A stretch of DNA of 45,440 nucleotides from Actinomycetes bacterium (GTDB lineage Bacteria > Actinomycetota > Acidimicrobiia > Acidimicrobiales > Bog-793). The stretch lies in the NCBI GenBank assembly GCA_021829645.1, contig JAKBPI010000020.1, positions 1-45,440 of the forward strand, written 5' to 3'. Shown here piece by piece: positions 32,453-41,216 of this stretch. Numbering within the stretch: position 1 is the stretch's first letter; every line of letters begins with the position of its first letter. The position numbers were made by a program, and so were the translations under genes. The notes beneath the pieces are model-generated. The model saw only the letters and a list, made by a program, of their open reading frames with translations. It did not search any database and was not told the origin of the DNA.

Positions 32453-33034
32453 CTATTGTGAACCGGCGTTGTTGAGGTAAGGTGAGATTACCTGAGGGAA
32501 GTTCAAGCATACCAAAAGGGCAAAACCTATACTTGCCACGGACTGACCGACAAACAACAGATCAGCAACTTTTAGGATTGAAATAAGACCTATCGCCATG
32601 CCCGACGCCGTGATGGCAAAGTTAATAGCTGAGCTATAACTCTGTATCCTGAGTAGGATCCAAAGGGAGAAAATAAACTCTATGAAAAACAGAGCTATCC
32701 CAAGGTAATCATGTGCTCTCGAGTAGGCGAAGCTGTAGCGCCTTGGAAAAGTACTTAGCAGTACCAGTAAATACAGCTCTCCGATGACAGAGAAGACATA
32801 GGCAATTCTTTTTAATTTGCGAGAGGCTGATATGAGTGAATTGGCGCTCAGCCAGAAAAATAAAGCGCAGCAGCTAAATCCAAGGCTGTAAATGGCAACC
32901 GTCGAGGGATTGTTTCCGAAATTGCTGACACCCCCGTTTGTTTCAGCTACTTGCGGAAGGGTAATTGTGCAGATAGCCATGGAAAACACAAGTGATATTT
33001 GGCTCAGGTAAGTAAATATTTTTATATTGCGCAT
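32453..33034 (-). CDS. Small polytopic membrane protein, unrecognised (DUF998-like at best)
   Basis: A protein of 193 residues with six hydrophobic segments (about 10-28, 46-66, 74-94, 106-126, 132-150 and 158-180). The 'GGVSNFGNNPSTVAIYSLGF' segment between the first two helices is reminiscent of DUF998-type membrane proteins, but I do not claim the family. No catalytic motif is visible. The start is taken as ATG at 33034; an in-frame TTG at 33088 would add 18 residues rich in Tyr and Cys, and neither start has a clear ribosome binding site. It lies on the same strand upstream of the spherulin-4-like gene with 243 AT-rich bases between. Confidence 0.6.
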   Translation of the reverse strand: MRNIKIFTYLSQISLVFSMAICTITLPQVAETNGGVSNFGNNPSTVAIYSLGFSCCALFFWLSANSLISASRKLKRIAYVFSVIGELYLLVLLSTFPRRYSFAYSRAHDYLGIALFFIEFIFSLWILLRIQSYSSAINFAITASGMAIGLISILKVADLLFVGQSVASIGFALLVCLNFPQVISPYLNNAGSQ

Positions 33035-33391
33035 TTTGAGACCGGCTACCTTTTCACTGCATCCATAGTATATGCATATCCTGTACAAAACTTATCAATG
33101 AGGCGTGAGGCCGGTAATTCGGTTTTTATGCATACACGGTGTTGCGGTGACAGATGAGGTAGCAAAATAGCAGATCTTAGGGAATCGTGTCGAATAGTAA
33201 AAGAGATTGCTGTGTCAAGTTATAGCTTGATGTGTTCCTCTCTGTCTGAAACAGCTATCTTAAGAGCCGAGACGGCACTATCGTGTATAAGATGGCAACG
33301 TAGGCACTAGGAACGGGCAAGAGAGATATCCATGGAAAGTTTTTACCTTTAGTTGACGAAATATCTACGAATGCCAAATGTAGTGGTAACT
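33035..33391. other. Intergenic region with small hairpins, no gene
   Basis: A 357-base stretch with no credible reading frame. Visible dyads are TCAAG-TTATAG-CTTGA (33215-33230) and GCCG-AGA-CGGC (33266-33276). The promoter of the membrane protein gene and the 3' end of the SDR gene must lie here; no terminator with a U-run is seen. Confidence 0.4.
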
Positions 33392-34315
33392 CTACACCTG
33401 TAATGCGTGTGATAAAGCTGTCTCAACGTCCGGGTATTGAAACTCAAAGCCCGCTTCTGTGATTGCCTTGGGCAAAACCCTTTGACTGGCAAGGACGAAT
33501 TCTGAAGCGGTTCTTTTTCCCATGGCCAACTCTAAAGCCAATTGCGGCATATGGATATGCGCCGGCTTATGGAGTAAATGGGCCAAGGTCTGAGTCATAT
33601 CGGCATTGCGAACTGGCTCCGGGGCGGTGAGGTTTACCGAAGCGGATACGGCCTCGTTCTCCATAATAAACATAATCGCCCTTATAGTGTCATCAAGAGA
33701 TATCCAACTCATCCACTGTTGCCCGCTTCCCAGTTTTCCGGCCACGCCGTTTTTGAACATTGGGAGCACACTTTTCAGTAGTCCACCTTCTTTCCCTATC
33801 ACTACCCCGGTTCTGATGGCGACAACTCTTGTCGTCTCCGTATTGAAAGAAAGAGCTTTCTTTTCCCAGTCGTCACACAGGTCTGCCAAAAAGCCATCGC
33901 CTTTTCCTGATGACTCGGTCAGTATCTCATCTTGTCGGGAACCGTAGTAACCGACAGCAGAGCCAGATATGAAAACAGAGGGCTTATCCGGTGCATCTTG
34001 GATCCAATTGCCTAAAATTCCTGTGGTGTTGATACGCGAATCGTAAAGTTTGGCTTGTTTATGACTATCCCAACGAGAAGCCGTTATGGGCTCTCCGGCT
34101 AAATTGATGATGGCGTCAAAGTGATGCTCGCCAGACAAGCGGTCACCCGGATCGCTGCCGGGTGTAAGGAGTACTCCTTTGTCGTAGTCGATAACAATAT
34201 CGTTCTTATCTGGGTTGGTATGGACCGCTCGCGTCACTTCGTGGCCCTCTTCGAGTAGCCTGATTACTAAAGCTTCACCTATGAACCCTCGTGATCCGCT
34301 GATGAGAACGCGCAT
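33392..34315 (-). CDS. TIGR01777/SDR39U1-family epimerase-like protein
   Basis: A 307-residue extended short-chain dehydrogenase of the SDR39U1 (YfcH) group. The NAD(P)-binding motif is ISGSRGFIGEAL at the N-terminus; 'DAIINLAGEPI', 'FISGSAVGYYGS' and 'RTGVVIGKEGG' follow, and the C-terminal DUF1731 part ends with ASQRVLPKAITEAGFEFQYPDVETAL. The biochemical role of this family is poorly defined; nucleotide-sugar or quinone-related substrates have been suggested in general terms. GAGAGGA just upstream supports ATG at 34315 rather than the TTG at 34327, which would contain that site. It is divergent from kgd with 82 bases between. Confidence 0.9.
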   Translation of the reverse strand: MRVLISGSRGFIGEALVIRLLEEGHEVTRAVHTNPDKNDIVIDYDKGVLLTPGSDPGDRLSGEHHFDAIINLAGEPITASRWDSHKQAKLYDSRINTTGILGNWIQDAPDKPSVFISGSAVGYYGSRQDEILTESSGKGDGFLADLCDDWEKKALSFNTETTRVVAIRTGVVIGKEGGLLKSVLPMFKNGVAGKLGSGQQWMSWISLDDTIRAIMFIMENEAVSASVNLTAPEPVRNADMTQTLAHLLHKPAHIHMPQLALELAMGKRTASEFVLASQRVLPKAITEAGFEFQYPDVETALSHALQV

Positions 34316-34350
34316 GATTCCTCTCAATCATTAATTTTTTTTAAATCCTT

Positions 34351-34379
34351 TTGATTGCGTATCATAACCTAACTTTAAT
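34351..34379 (+). promoter_or_regulatory. Sigma-70-type promoter of kgd
   Basis: TTGATT (34351-34356) and TTTAAT (34374-34379) are separated by 17 bases. The start of transcription would fall near 34386, giving a leader of about a dozen bases before the GTG. Confidence 0.55.
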
Positions 34380-34397
34380 AGCGATAGGCTCATATAT

Positions 34398-37300
34398 GTG
34401 AGTGATCCTGAACAATCGTTATTTATATCTACAACTAAATCTGCGGATGGCGCCCTCGGACTAAACGCTTGGCTCGTGGAAGAGATGTATCAGTCGTACA
34501 AAAAAGACCCTAATTCGGTCAGCGAAAGTTGGCAAGAATTTTTCCAAGACTACCAAAGCCATGTACCTCCGCCCAGAGAGCAAAACGGAGGAGATACAGC
34601 TGCATCGGGTACTGTGGTCGTATCCGGCGATCATGGTATTTCGCCCTCTCAAGTCGTCCCCCAAAATCTGAACGGAAATGCTCCTGTGACAGCAGAAGCC
34701 CCGAAGGAGGTTGACCCGGCGGTTGAGGTGATGAGGGGAGGGGCTAAGCGGCTTGTGGATAACATGGTCGCCAGTCTCTCGATTCCTACGGCAACCAGTG
34801 TCCATCCTGTTCCGGCCAAACTTTTGGAAGTCAACAGAAAAGCTATCAATGCTCATTTATCGAAAACGTCCGGCGGCAAAGTAAGTTTTACACACTTGAT
34901 AGGATGGGCCGTCGTAAAAGCGGTACTCGCCGTACCGTCTCTGAACGCTCATTTTGTGGAAGATGCCGATGGGAAAGGAAATCCCGGCAAATTTGTCCAC
35001 GACCACATAGGACTTGGTATAGCTATCGATTTGGAGAGATCTAACGGCAAGAGAAATCTGGTGGTGCCTGTTATCAAAGCCGCCGATACCCTAAATTTTC
35101 AGGAATTCGTACACGCCTATGAAGATTTGGTACGACGGGCTAGGCAACAAAAATTGACAGCCGATGATTTGCAAGGGGCAAGCATCACCCTTACCAATCC
35201 GGGGACCCTCGGTACCACTCAGTCGGTGCCCAGGTTGATGCCGGGTACCGGTGTAATTGTGGGCGTGGGAGCCATAGGGTATCCCGCCGATCTGCAGGGT
35301 GCGGACGTATCTCAGTTGGCAGAGCTTGGGATAGGCAAAATTGTCACACTTACCTCTACATATGATCACAGAATTATCCAAGGAGCGGAATCGGGTTTGT
35401 TTTTACAACAGATTCATGAACTTCTGACCGGTAAGTACGACTTTTATCGAGAAGTCTTCGATTCCCTTGGTATACAACAACAGCCGGTGTCTTTTGATTT
35501 CGACAAAAAACCGAGCAGTCCTCTGTCTAGAGAGCGTGCTCTTTTAGAGAAGCAGGTTGCCGTTCAAGCGCTCATTAACGCGTACAGAACTTACGGACAT
35601 CGAATTGCCAATTTGGATCCTTTGTCTGACAGGGCGCCCGTCATGGTAGAAGAACTGGATCTGGCTACTTACGGATTGAGTATTTGGGATTTTGACCGTA
35701 GGTTTTTGGCATTGGGGCTAGCCGGACATGAAGAGATGAACTTGGAGAGCATCCTAAACGTTCTTACCGATGCATATTGTCGGGATATGGGGATAGAGTA
35801 TATGCATCTCGAATCGTCCGAAGAGAGATCATTTATTCAAGGGCAGGTAGAAAAAAGTCGGCCGGCGACAATCGAACCGGAGTTGCAGCGTCACATCCTT
35901 TCGAAGCTGAACGCAGCTGAAGCGTTTGAGAGTTTTTTGCATACCAGATATGTAGGGCAAAGGCGTTTCGGATTAGAGGGAGCCGAATCGGCAATAGTAA
36001 TTTTAGATACTCTTCTGAATCAAGCCATGGCTTTTTCAAGCACAGAAGCCGTAATCGGAATGGCGCACAGAGGCAGATTGAACATACTGGTAAATATTGC
36101 ACAAAAGTCCTATCAGGAAATGTTTGCCGAATTCGAAGGAAATTTAGATCCTGAATCCGTGCAGGGGTCGGGGGATGTCAAATACCATAAAGGAGTTTCG
36201 GGTAAGTTTGTGGCCAGAAATGGTGCCTCTATGCCGGTCTTTATGTGCTCCAACCCTTCCCATTTGGAAGCCGTAGATTCTGTGGTGGAAGGCATAGTTA
36301 AAGCCAAGTTGGATATGGCAGATTCCGAGCACGATTTTGGTGTGTTGCCTATTTTAGTGCATGGTGATGCAGCTTTTATGGGTCAGGGTGTTGTGGCGGA
36401 AACGCTCAATTTATCTCAGTTGGAAGGTTATAACGTCGGAGGAACTCTCCATCTCGTCATCAACAATCAAATAGGTTTTACGACACCCCCCGAGTCAGCG
36501 AGGTCCTCGCGCTATGCCTCAGATGTTGCCAAGTCAATAGCTGCACTTGTAATACACGTCAATGGAGACGAGCCGGAGGCCTGTTACAAGGCCGCCTCTC
36601 TTGCCTCTGCTTATAGGGAGCGTTTTCATAAAGACGTTGTTATCGATGTGGTCTGTTACAGACGTCACGGACACAACGAGGGAGACGACCCAAGTTACAC
36701 GCAGCCCATCATGTATAAGAAAATAGATGCGCGTAGGTCGGTAAGGAAGATTTACACGGAGTCCCTCATCAAAAGAGGCGATATCACTTTGGATGAGGCA
36801 GAGCAGGCTCTCTCCGATTATCTGGCACTTCTGCAGTCGGCCTTGGAGGAGACACGCTCTGTCACCCCTCCGAAACTAGATCGTTTACCGGAAAAGAAGC
36901 CCATTACTGTCGAAAAGCTTTCTGTCAACGCTGCCCCAGACAAGGAGCTTTTGGATAAAATAGTGGCCAGACTGCATGTCGTGCCAGAGGACTTCGTTAT
37001 TCATCCGAAGCTGGCTCGTCAGCTTGCCTCTAGGCAGTCGTTGTATCAGCAGGGTGAAATAGACTGGTCTTTGGCGGAATTGGCGGCATATGGTACTTTG
37101 CTCTGTACCGGTAAAGACATCAGAATTTCCGGTCAAGATACCAAGAGGGGAACATTCTCCCATAGACATGCCGTATTGGTCGATTACGAAAACGGACGTA
37201 GTTTTATACCGTTGGCTAATTTAGACAAGCCCATCACTTCAGAAGGAGGCAGGGTTGCGGAGAGAAGCGCCTCCTTTCAAGTCTATGACTCGGCTTTATC

Positions 37301-38144
37301 GGAATACGCCGCTTTGGGTTTTGAGTATGGCTACTCTGTCGAAAAAACAGACTCTTTGGTCATTTGGGAAGCACAATTCGGGGACTTTGCCAACGGCGCA
37401 CAAATCGTTATAGATCAATTCTTAGTGGCAGCCGAAGAAAAGTGGGGACAGACTTCTTCGCTTGTTCTCTATTTACCCCACGGCTATGAAGGTCAAGGTG
37501 CAGAGCACTCCTCTGCCCGTCTGGAGCGTTTCCTTGCTCTATCGGCCGGAGCCAACATAGTTGTCGCTCAACCTACTACAGCTGCACAGATGTTCCATTT
37601 GATAAGGGCGCAGGCCATGAGGCAAACCAGGAAACCTCTTGTGGTAATGACACCCAAGTCTCTCCTTAGGGCAAAGCACTCGAGATCTTCCTACGACGAA
37701 CTGTTGAATTCACACTTTAACGAAGTCTTGGATGACCCCAGGTTTACGGGCGGTGCAGACAGGAGTCAAGTTGGCAAAGTCATATTGTGCAGTGGTAAAA
37801 TTGCCTACGATGCGCTCGGGCGAAGTGCCGATCTACAGTCTGAATCCGGCACGATATCCTCGGCTGTAGTGCGCATAGAGCAACTTTATCCGTGGCCTGC
37901 TGAAGAACTGGCTTCGATAATTGATCTCTATCCGGCAGCTACAGAAGTGGTCTTCTTGCAAGACGAACCGGAAAATATGGGCGCCTGGTTCTTTGTGCAC
38001 GAAAAGTTGCACAAAATATTGCGTGATAGGTACAATTTGACTCATGTTACACGAGCGCCGGCAGGTTCACCGGCTACCGGATCGCATGCCATACATGATG
38101 TGGAACTCGAAGACTTGATGACCAGGGCACTTGGCAGTAAATAA
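34398..38144 (+). CDS. kgd: Multifunctional 2-oxoglutarate dehydrogenase/decarboxylase (Kgd)
   Basis: A 1248-residue single chain of the actinobacterial Kgd type (SucA-like). Residues about 18-50 form the short E1 N-terminal helices (LNAWLVEEMYQSYKKDP); a Gly/Pro/Ser-rich linker runs to about 105. An E2-like succinyltransferase core without a lipoyl domain spans about 110-345, with the catalytic DHR motif at 323-325. The E1 part follows: EGAESAI, IGMAHRGRLN, the thiamine diphosphate site GDAAFMGQG (about 656) through NNQIGFTT, RRHGHNEGDDP, GTFSHRHAVL and the WEAQFGDFANGAQ motif. It decarboxylates 2-oxoglutarate and, with a separate lipoylated E2 and E3, yields succinyl-CoA. In mycobacteria such enzymes are controlled by the FHA protein GarA. 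The start is GTG at 34398. Confidence 0.97.
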   Translation: MSDPEQSLFISTTKSADGALGLNAWLVEEMYQSYKKDPNSVSESWQEFFQDYQSHVPPPREQNGGDTAASGTVVVSGDHGISPSQVVPQNLNGNAPVTAEAPKEVDPAVEVMRGGAKRLVDNMVASLSIPTATSVHPVPAKLLEVNRKAINAHLSKTSGGKVSFTHLIGWAVVKAVLAVPSLNAHFVEDADGKGNPGKFVHDHIGLGIAIDLERSNGKRNLVVPVIKAADTLNFQEFVHAYEDLVRRARQQKLTADDLQGASITLTNPGTLGTTQSVPRLMPGTGVIVGVGAIGYPADLQGADVSQLAELGIGKIVTLTSTYDHRIIQGAESGLFLQQIHELLTGKYDFYREVFDSLGIQQQPVSFDFDKKPSSPLSRERALLEKQVAVQALINAYRTYGHRIANLDPLSDRAPVMVEELDLATYGLSIWDFDRRFLALGLAGHEEMNLESILNVLTDAYCRDMGIEYMHLESSEERSFIQGQVEKSRPATIEPELQRHILSKLNAAEAFESFLHTRYVGQRRFGLEGAESAIVILDTLLNQAMAFSSTEAVIGMAHRGRLNILVNIAQKSYQEMFAEFEGNLDPESVQGSGDVKYHKGVSGKFVARNGASMPVFMCSNPSHLEAVDSVVEGIVKAKLDMADSEHDFGVLPILVHGDAAFMGQGVVAETLNLSQLEGYNVGGTLHLVINNQIGFTTPPESARSSRYASDVAKSIAALVIHVNGDEPEACYKAASLASAYRERFHKDVVIDVVCYRRHGHNEGDDPSYTQPIMYKKIDARRSVRKIYTESLIKRGDITLDEAEQALSDYLALLQSALEETRSVTPPKLDRLPEKKPITVEKLSVNAAPDKELLDKIVARLHVVPEDFVIHPKLARQLASRQSLYQQGEIDWSLAELAAYGTLLCTGKDIRISGQDTKRGTFSHRHAVLVDYENGRSFIPLANLDKPITSEGGRVAERSASFQVYDSALSEYAALGFEYGYSVEKTDSLVIWEAQFGDFANGAQIVIDQFLVAAEEKWGQTSSLVLYLPHGYEGQGAEHSSARLERFLALSAGANIVVAQPTTAAQMFHLIRAQAMRQTRKPLVVMTPKSLLRAKHSRSSYDELLNSHFNEVLDDPRFTGGADRSQVGKVILCSGKIAYDALGRSADLQSESGTISSAVVRIEQLYPWPAEELASIIDLYPAATEVVFLQDEPENMGAWFFVHEKLHKILRDRYNLTHVTRAPAGSPATGSHAIHDVELEDLMTRALGSK

Positions 38145-38163
38145 AAATTGTACATATGAAAAG

Positions 38164-38176
38164 CAGACGATGTCTG
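38164..38176 (+). promoter_or_regulatory. Small hairpin between kgd and fabZ
   Basis: CAGAC-GAT-GTCTG is a perfect 5-pair stem 20 bases after the kgd stop. There is no U-run, so it is at most a weak terminator or processing site. Confidence 0.25.
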
Positions 38177-38245
38177 AGTGGTATATGTTTATCTCCAACA
38201 AATATATGGAAAGGCAAGATAAAAACGTGCAAAGGGGCATGAAGC

Positions 38246-38680
38246 GTGGCTGAGCCGGCCAAGTGGCAACCGACTGAACTTATTCCGCATCGGGAGCCCT
38301 TTTTACTGCTCACCGAAATCATCGAACTAGTCCCTGGGGAGAGTGCGAAAGGTTTTTGGCGACTGAGCGGCGAAGAGGACTTTTTTAAAGGTCATTTCCC
38401 ATCCCGTCCAACCGTACCGGGGGTGTTGATGGTTGAATCTCTGGCTCAACTGGGAGCCGCAGCGGTTTTGGCGGATTCACGCTACAGCGGACTTTTGCCG
38501 CTGTTTGGCGGGATAGATAAAGTACGTTTCAGAAATCAGGTACTGCCGGGCGATATCTTAAATTTAGAAGTTACCATGGGTCATATTTCGACAAGAGCCG
38601 GGAAAGGCTTGGGTAGAGCCCATGTAAACGGAAAGCTTGCCTGTGAAGCGGAATTGCTGTTTGTTTTTGTTCCACATTAA
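38246..38680 (+). CDS. fabZ: FabZ-like 3-hydroxyacyl-ACP dehydratase
   Basis: A 144-residue single hot-dog-fold protein of the FabZ family, which dehydrates 3-hydroxyacyl-ACP in fatty-acid elongation. IPHREPFLLLTEI opens the domain; the catalytic His is in GHFPSRPTVPGVLMVE and the catalytic Glu in the following ESLAQ; 'IDKVRFRNQVLPGD' forms the central strand. Length is normal. GTG at 38246 has AAAGGGG eight bases upstream. No other fab gene is nearby, so a role in a specialised acyl chain rather than the main cycle cannot be excluded. Confidence 0.88.
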   Translation: MAEPAKWQPTELIPHREPFLLLTEIIELVPGESAKGFWRLSGEEDFFKGHFPSRPTVPGVLMVESLAQLGAAAVLADSRYSGLLPLFGGIDKVRFRNQVLPGDILNLEVTMGHISTRAGKGLGRAHVNGKLACEAELLFVFVPH

Positions 38681-38735
38681 TTTTTTCCACCGCTTGAGAG
38701 CTTTGTCGGGCATTTGAGATAAGTGAGGACAGTGT

Positions 38736-39530
38736 ATGAAGTTTGCAACTTGGAATGTCAATTCGCTGCGTGCCAGAACGGAACGTGTTCAGCATTGGTT
38801 ATCTGTCAACACCCCAGACGTACTATGCCTGCAGGAAACTAAGTGTTCACAGGATTCATACCCGGCTGATATATTTAGCGATCTGGGTTATGAAAGTGCG
38901 CATTATGGTCTTGGACAGTGGAACGGGGTAGCCTTGGTTTCCAAACTGGGTTTGGAGGATGTCGAGTTTGGCTTTTTGCATTCCAACGAACCGATCACGG
39001 AAGAAGCCCGTCTTATTAGGGGAAAATGCGGGAAATTTGATGTTTGGTCTGCCTATATACCAAACGGACGTATAGTGGGAAGCGATCATTACGAAGCCAA
39101 GCTGGTCTGGCTCAAAGCATTAAAAACTGAGTTGGAAATGCGAGCAGATCAAACGGTACCTCTGCTTTTGTGTGGGGATTTCAATATTGCTCCGCGTGAT
39201 TCTGACGTATTTGACATTGAGATGTTTGCCGGTGCAACCCATGTTACAGAAAGGGAAAGGCTTGCTTTGAACTCCCTTTTGGATTGGGGTCTTTTCGATT
39301 TAGCAATTCAATTATACGGAGAAGAAGCCGACCTTCCGTTTACGTGGTGGGATTACAGAGGCGGTTCATTTCATAAAAATTTAGGGATGCGTATAGATCT
39401 CATGTTGGGAAATAAAGCTTTTTTGGATATTGCAGAAAAGTTATATGTTGACAGAGAAGCCAGGAAAAAAGGCAGTGAAACATCTTCACCCTCCGACCAT
39501 ACCCCTGTCGTGGTGGAGACAAAAGACTAA
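38736..39530 (+). CDS. xthA: Exodeoxyribonuclease III
   Basis: A 264-residue ExoIII, acting as AP endonuclease and 3'-5' exonuclease in base excision repair. MKFATWNVNSLRAR starts the fold; LQETKC holds the metal-binding Glu; YIPNGRIVGSDHY, LLCGDFNIAP and the C-terminal WWDYRGGSFHKNLGMRIDLMLG and SPSDHTPVV give the remaining catalytic residues. Length is normal. A DUF6687-like gene follows after 17 bases, suggesting co-expression. Confidence 0.96.
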   Translation: MKFATWNVNSLRARTERVQHWLSVNTPDVLCLQETKCSQDSYPADIFSDLGYESAHYGLGQWNGVALVSKLGLEDVEFGFLHSNEPITEEARLIRGKCGKFDVWSAYIPNGRIVGSDHYEAKLVWLKALKTELEMRADQTVPLLLCGDFNIAPRDSDVFDIEMFAGATHVTERERLALNSLLDWGLFDLAIQLYGEEADLPFTWWDYRGGSFHKNLGMRIDLMLGNKAFLDIAEKLYVDREARKKGSETSSPSDHTPVVVETKD

Positions 39531-39547
39531 ATCGCATTTTGTAGGCA

Positions 39548-40549
39548 ATGGCTATGGAGTTCCTCGGTCCCCAAGCGGCTGATGCCGTAAGGCACATCAT
39601 GGTAGACGGTGCCGCCAGGGCAAATACCGTACTCACACTTTCACATTGGCCGTCGTCGCCCACTCCGCCACATTTGCGGCGTGACCTATCCTGTGAAATT
39701 GTAATGGTGTATTTGGAGGGTATCAGAAAAAAAAGACATTTCAAAGGTAGTATTTTTTATAAAAACAACATAGAGTATGTAACGGTTGACCATCTGGATG
39801 AAGACGGCATTCTCTCTGTACTGGCAGTTTTGCAGCCTGAATTTGCCTTAAAAAATAAAAACCAACTTATTTCTGCAGCAAGACTCGGAGACTTCAATAT
39901 TGCCTCTTTTGCTGCTTCTGATACCCTAACGTTTGCTTTGCGGTTTTTACTAGATCCAAAGCGCACGTATTTACCCGATCTGGGGGATGTGGATTCATTT
40001 GTTGCCAAAAGTTTTACGATTTTAGATGAGCTGGTCAAGGAGTTTTTGTCAGGTAAAAAAGTTTTACAGGCAGAAGCCGAGGCCGAAATGGCGGCCTTTC
40101 ACCGAAGCTACTCTGCTATATCTACCGGCGTTATCGAACTGACGGAAATTCCGATCCTTTCTCTTAGTGTTGTCAAAGTGGCAAAACCGGAAAATATGGA
40201 AGGAAGTTGTCTGAAAGCAGATCTCGATATAGGGATACACCCAGCGGCTATCCACACCCTTACGGATATGCCGAGAATACTGCTCATGTACCCCGATAAG
40301 GTGGTTTATTACGATAGATATGAAACCTGGGTAAGATTCATTAGTAAAAAGCTGCCACCCAGAGTCAATCTTGAGCTTATGGCAGCCAGATTGAATTCAC
40401 AGGAGGGGGATTTGATCTGGCACGCGGATTCCATAAATGAGCCAATAGCCTGCTTTTACGCACAAGAGCCTGACTTAAGTCAAATGGCACCGGAAAAAGT
40501 GAAGGATTTTCTATGCAGCTGCCTGTTAGAAAACACAGTCCATTATTAA
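39548..40549 (+). CDS. DUF6687-like protein of unknown function
   Basis: A 333-residue soluble protein that resembles what I recall as DUF6687, an actinobacterial family. The N-terminal GAARANTVLTLSHWPSSPTPPHLRRDLS is the most recognisable segment, followed by the acidic VDHLDEDG motif at about 80-87 and a long alpha-rich middle. The His/Asp/Glu/Asp cluster (H82, D84, E85, D86) looks like a metal site of the kind seen in DHH-like phosphoesterases, but that is inference. It begins 17 bases after xthA and converges on the Psp cluster. Family assignment is from memory and should be treated as moderate. Confidence 0.65.
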   Translation: MAMEFLGPQAADAVRHIMVDGAARANTVLTLSHWPSSPTPPHLRRDLSCEIVMVYLEGIRKKRHFKGSIFYKNNIEYVTVDHLDEDGILSVLAVLQPEFALKNKNQLISAARLGDFNIASFAASDTLTFALRFLLDPKRTYLPDLGDVDSFVAKSFTILDELVKEFLSGKKVLQAEAEAEMAAFHRSYSAISTGVIELTEIPILSLSVVKVAKPENMEGSCLKADLDIGIHPAAIHTLTDMPRILLMYPDKVVYYDRYETWVRFISKKLPPRVNLELMAARLNSQEGDLIWHADSINEPIACFYAQEPDLSQMAPEKVKDFLCSCLLENTVHY

Positions 40550-40559
40550 AGCTTTCCTC

Positions 40560-40580
40560 TAAACCGGCTCTCTTGGTTTA
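40560..40580. terminator. Small hairpin between convergent DUF6687-like and pspAB genes
   Basis: TAAACC (40560-40565) and GGTTTA (40575-40580) form a 6-pair stem around nine bases, overlapping the pspAB stop. It may end both transcripts; it lacks a long U-run. Confidence 0.35.
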
Positions 40581-41174
40581 CTGCAGCGGGATACCCCATA
40601 TTGGAAACCATTGAGCGAGGTCTTTTTCAATTACCAAGTCTTCTTTTAGTTCTTCTTTTATTCGCAGTTCGGTTTCGGTGTCACGCTTTTCTCCGCTTTG
40701 CGGCACAAAAGGATAGAAAGTACCGCGCTTGTATAGGTAAACAATATAGAGCTCATGGGAGTTAGAGAGGGAGTTTTTCTGTAGAGGTGTGAAACCGAAA
40801 GCTGAGCAAAGCAGTTGCGGACTCCAGCCATTGTCATTGAGGGTAGCATTGATATAGTGAACTCTAGTGACCAACTCCTCAAAATCATTCGACTGTACGG
40901 TTATCCATCTAAATCCGTATTCGTCTTCGGTTTGACTCGCTTGAGCAGCGTTTTCTACCGATCCATTGTCCAGGCTTAATAGCTCGTTGATTTCTGATTC
41001 CGTATTGGAAAAAGAATTCCCTACCATAGGGCGAAAACACACGCCGGCTTTTCCCGTAGGCAGGTAAGACTCCTGGGCTTCTAATGTAAGCTTGGCGTTT
41101 GTCATCCTAAATATTCTGTCCAGATTGGCCGAGACAGGCTTTGTTCTGCCAATTAGGGCATCGAAAAAACCCAT
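40578..41174 (-). CDS. PspA-associated protein PspAB
   Basis: A 198-residue protein matching the actinobacterial/archaeal PspAB group found beside PspA and HtpX. It begins MGFFDALIGRTKPVSANLDRIF, has a central LPTGKAGVCFRPM segment and the C-terminal 'LLCSAFGF ... YLYKRGTFYPFVPQSGEKRD' followed by DLAQWFPIWG. Function is not established; its constant linkage suggests a role in membrane-stress sensing or proteolysis with HtpX. AAGGAG five bases before the ATG supports the start. It is the last gene of the pspA-pspAA-htpX-pspAB run. Confidence 0.88.
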   Translation of the reverse strand: MGFFDALIGRTKPVSANLDRIFRMTNAKLTLEAQESYLPTGKAGVCFRPMVGNSFSNTESEINELLSLDNGSVENAAQASQTEDEYGFRWITVQSNDFEELVTRVHYINATLNDNGWSPQLLCSAFGFTPLQKNSLSNSHELYIVYLYKRGTFYPFVPQSGEKRDTETELRIKEELKEDLVIEKDLAQWFPIWGIPLQ

Positions 41175-41216
41175 TTTTTCTCCTTATCGAGCGTAAGTAA
41201 AGCTCTTGTGCGATTT

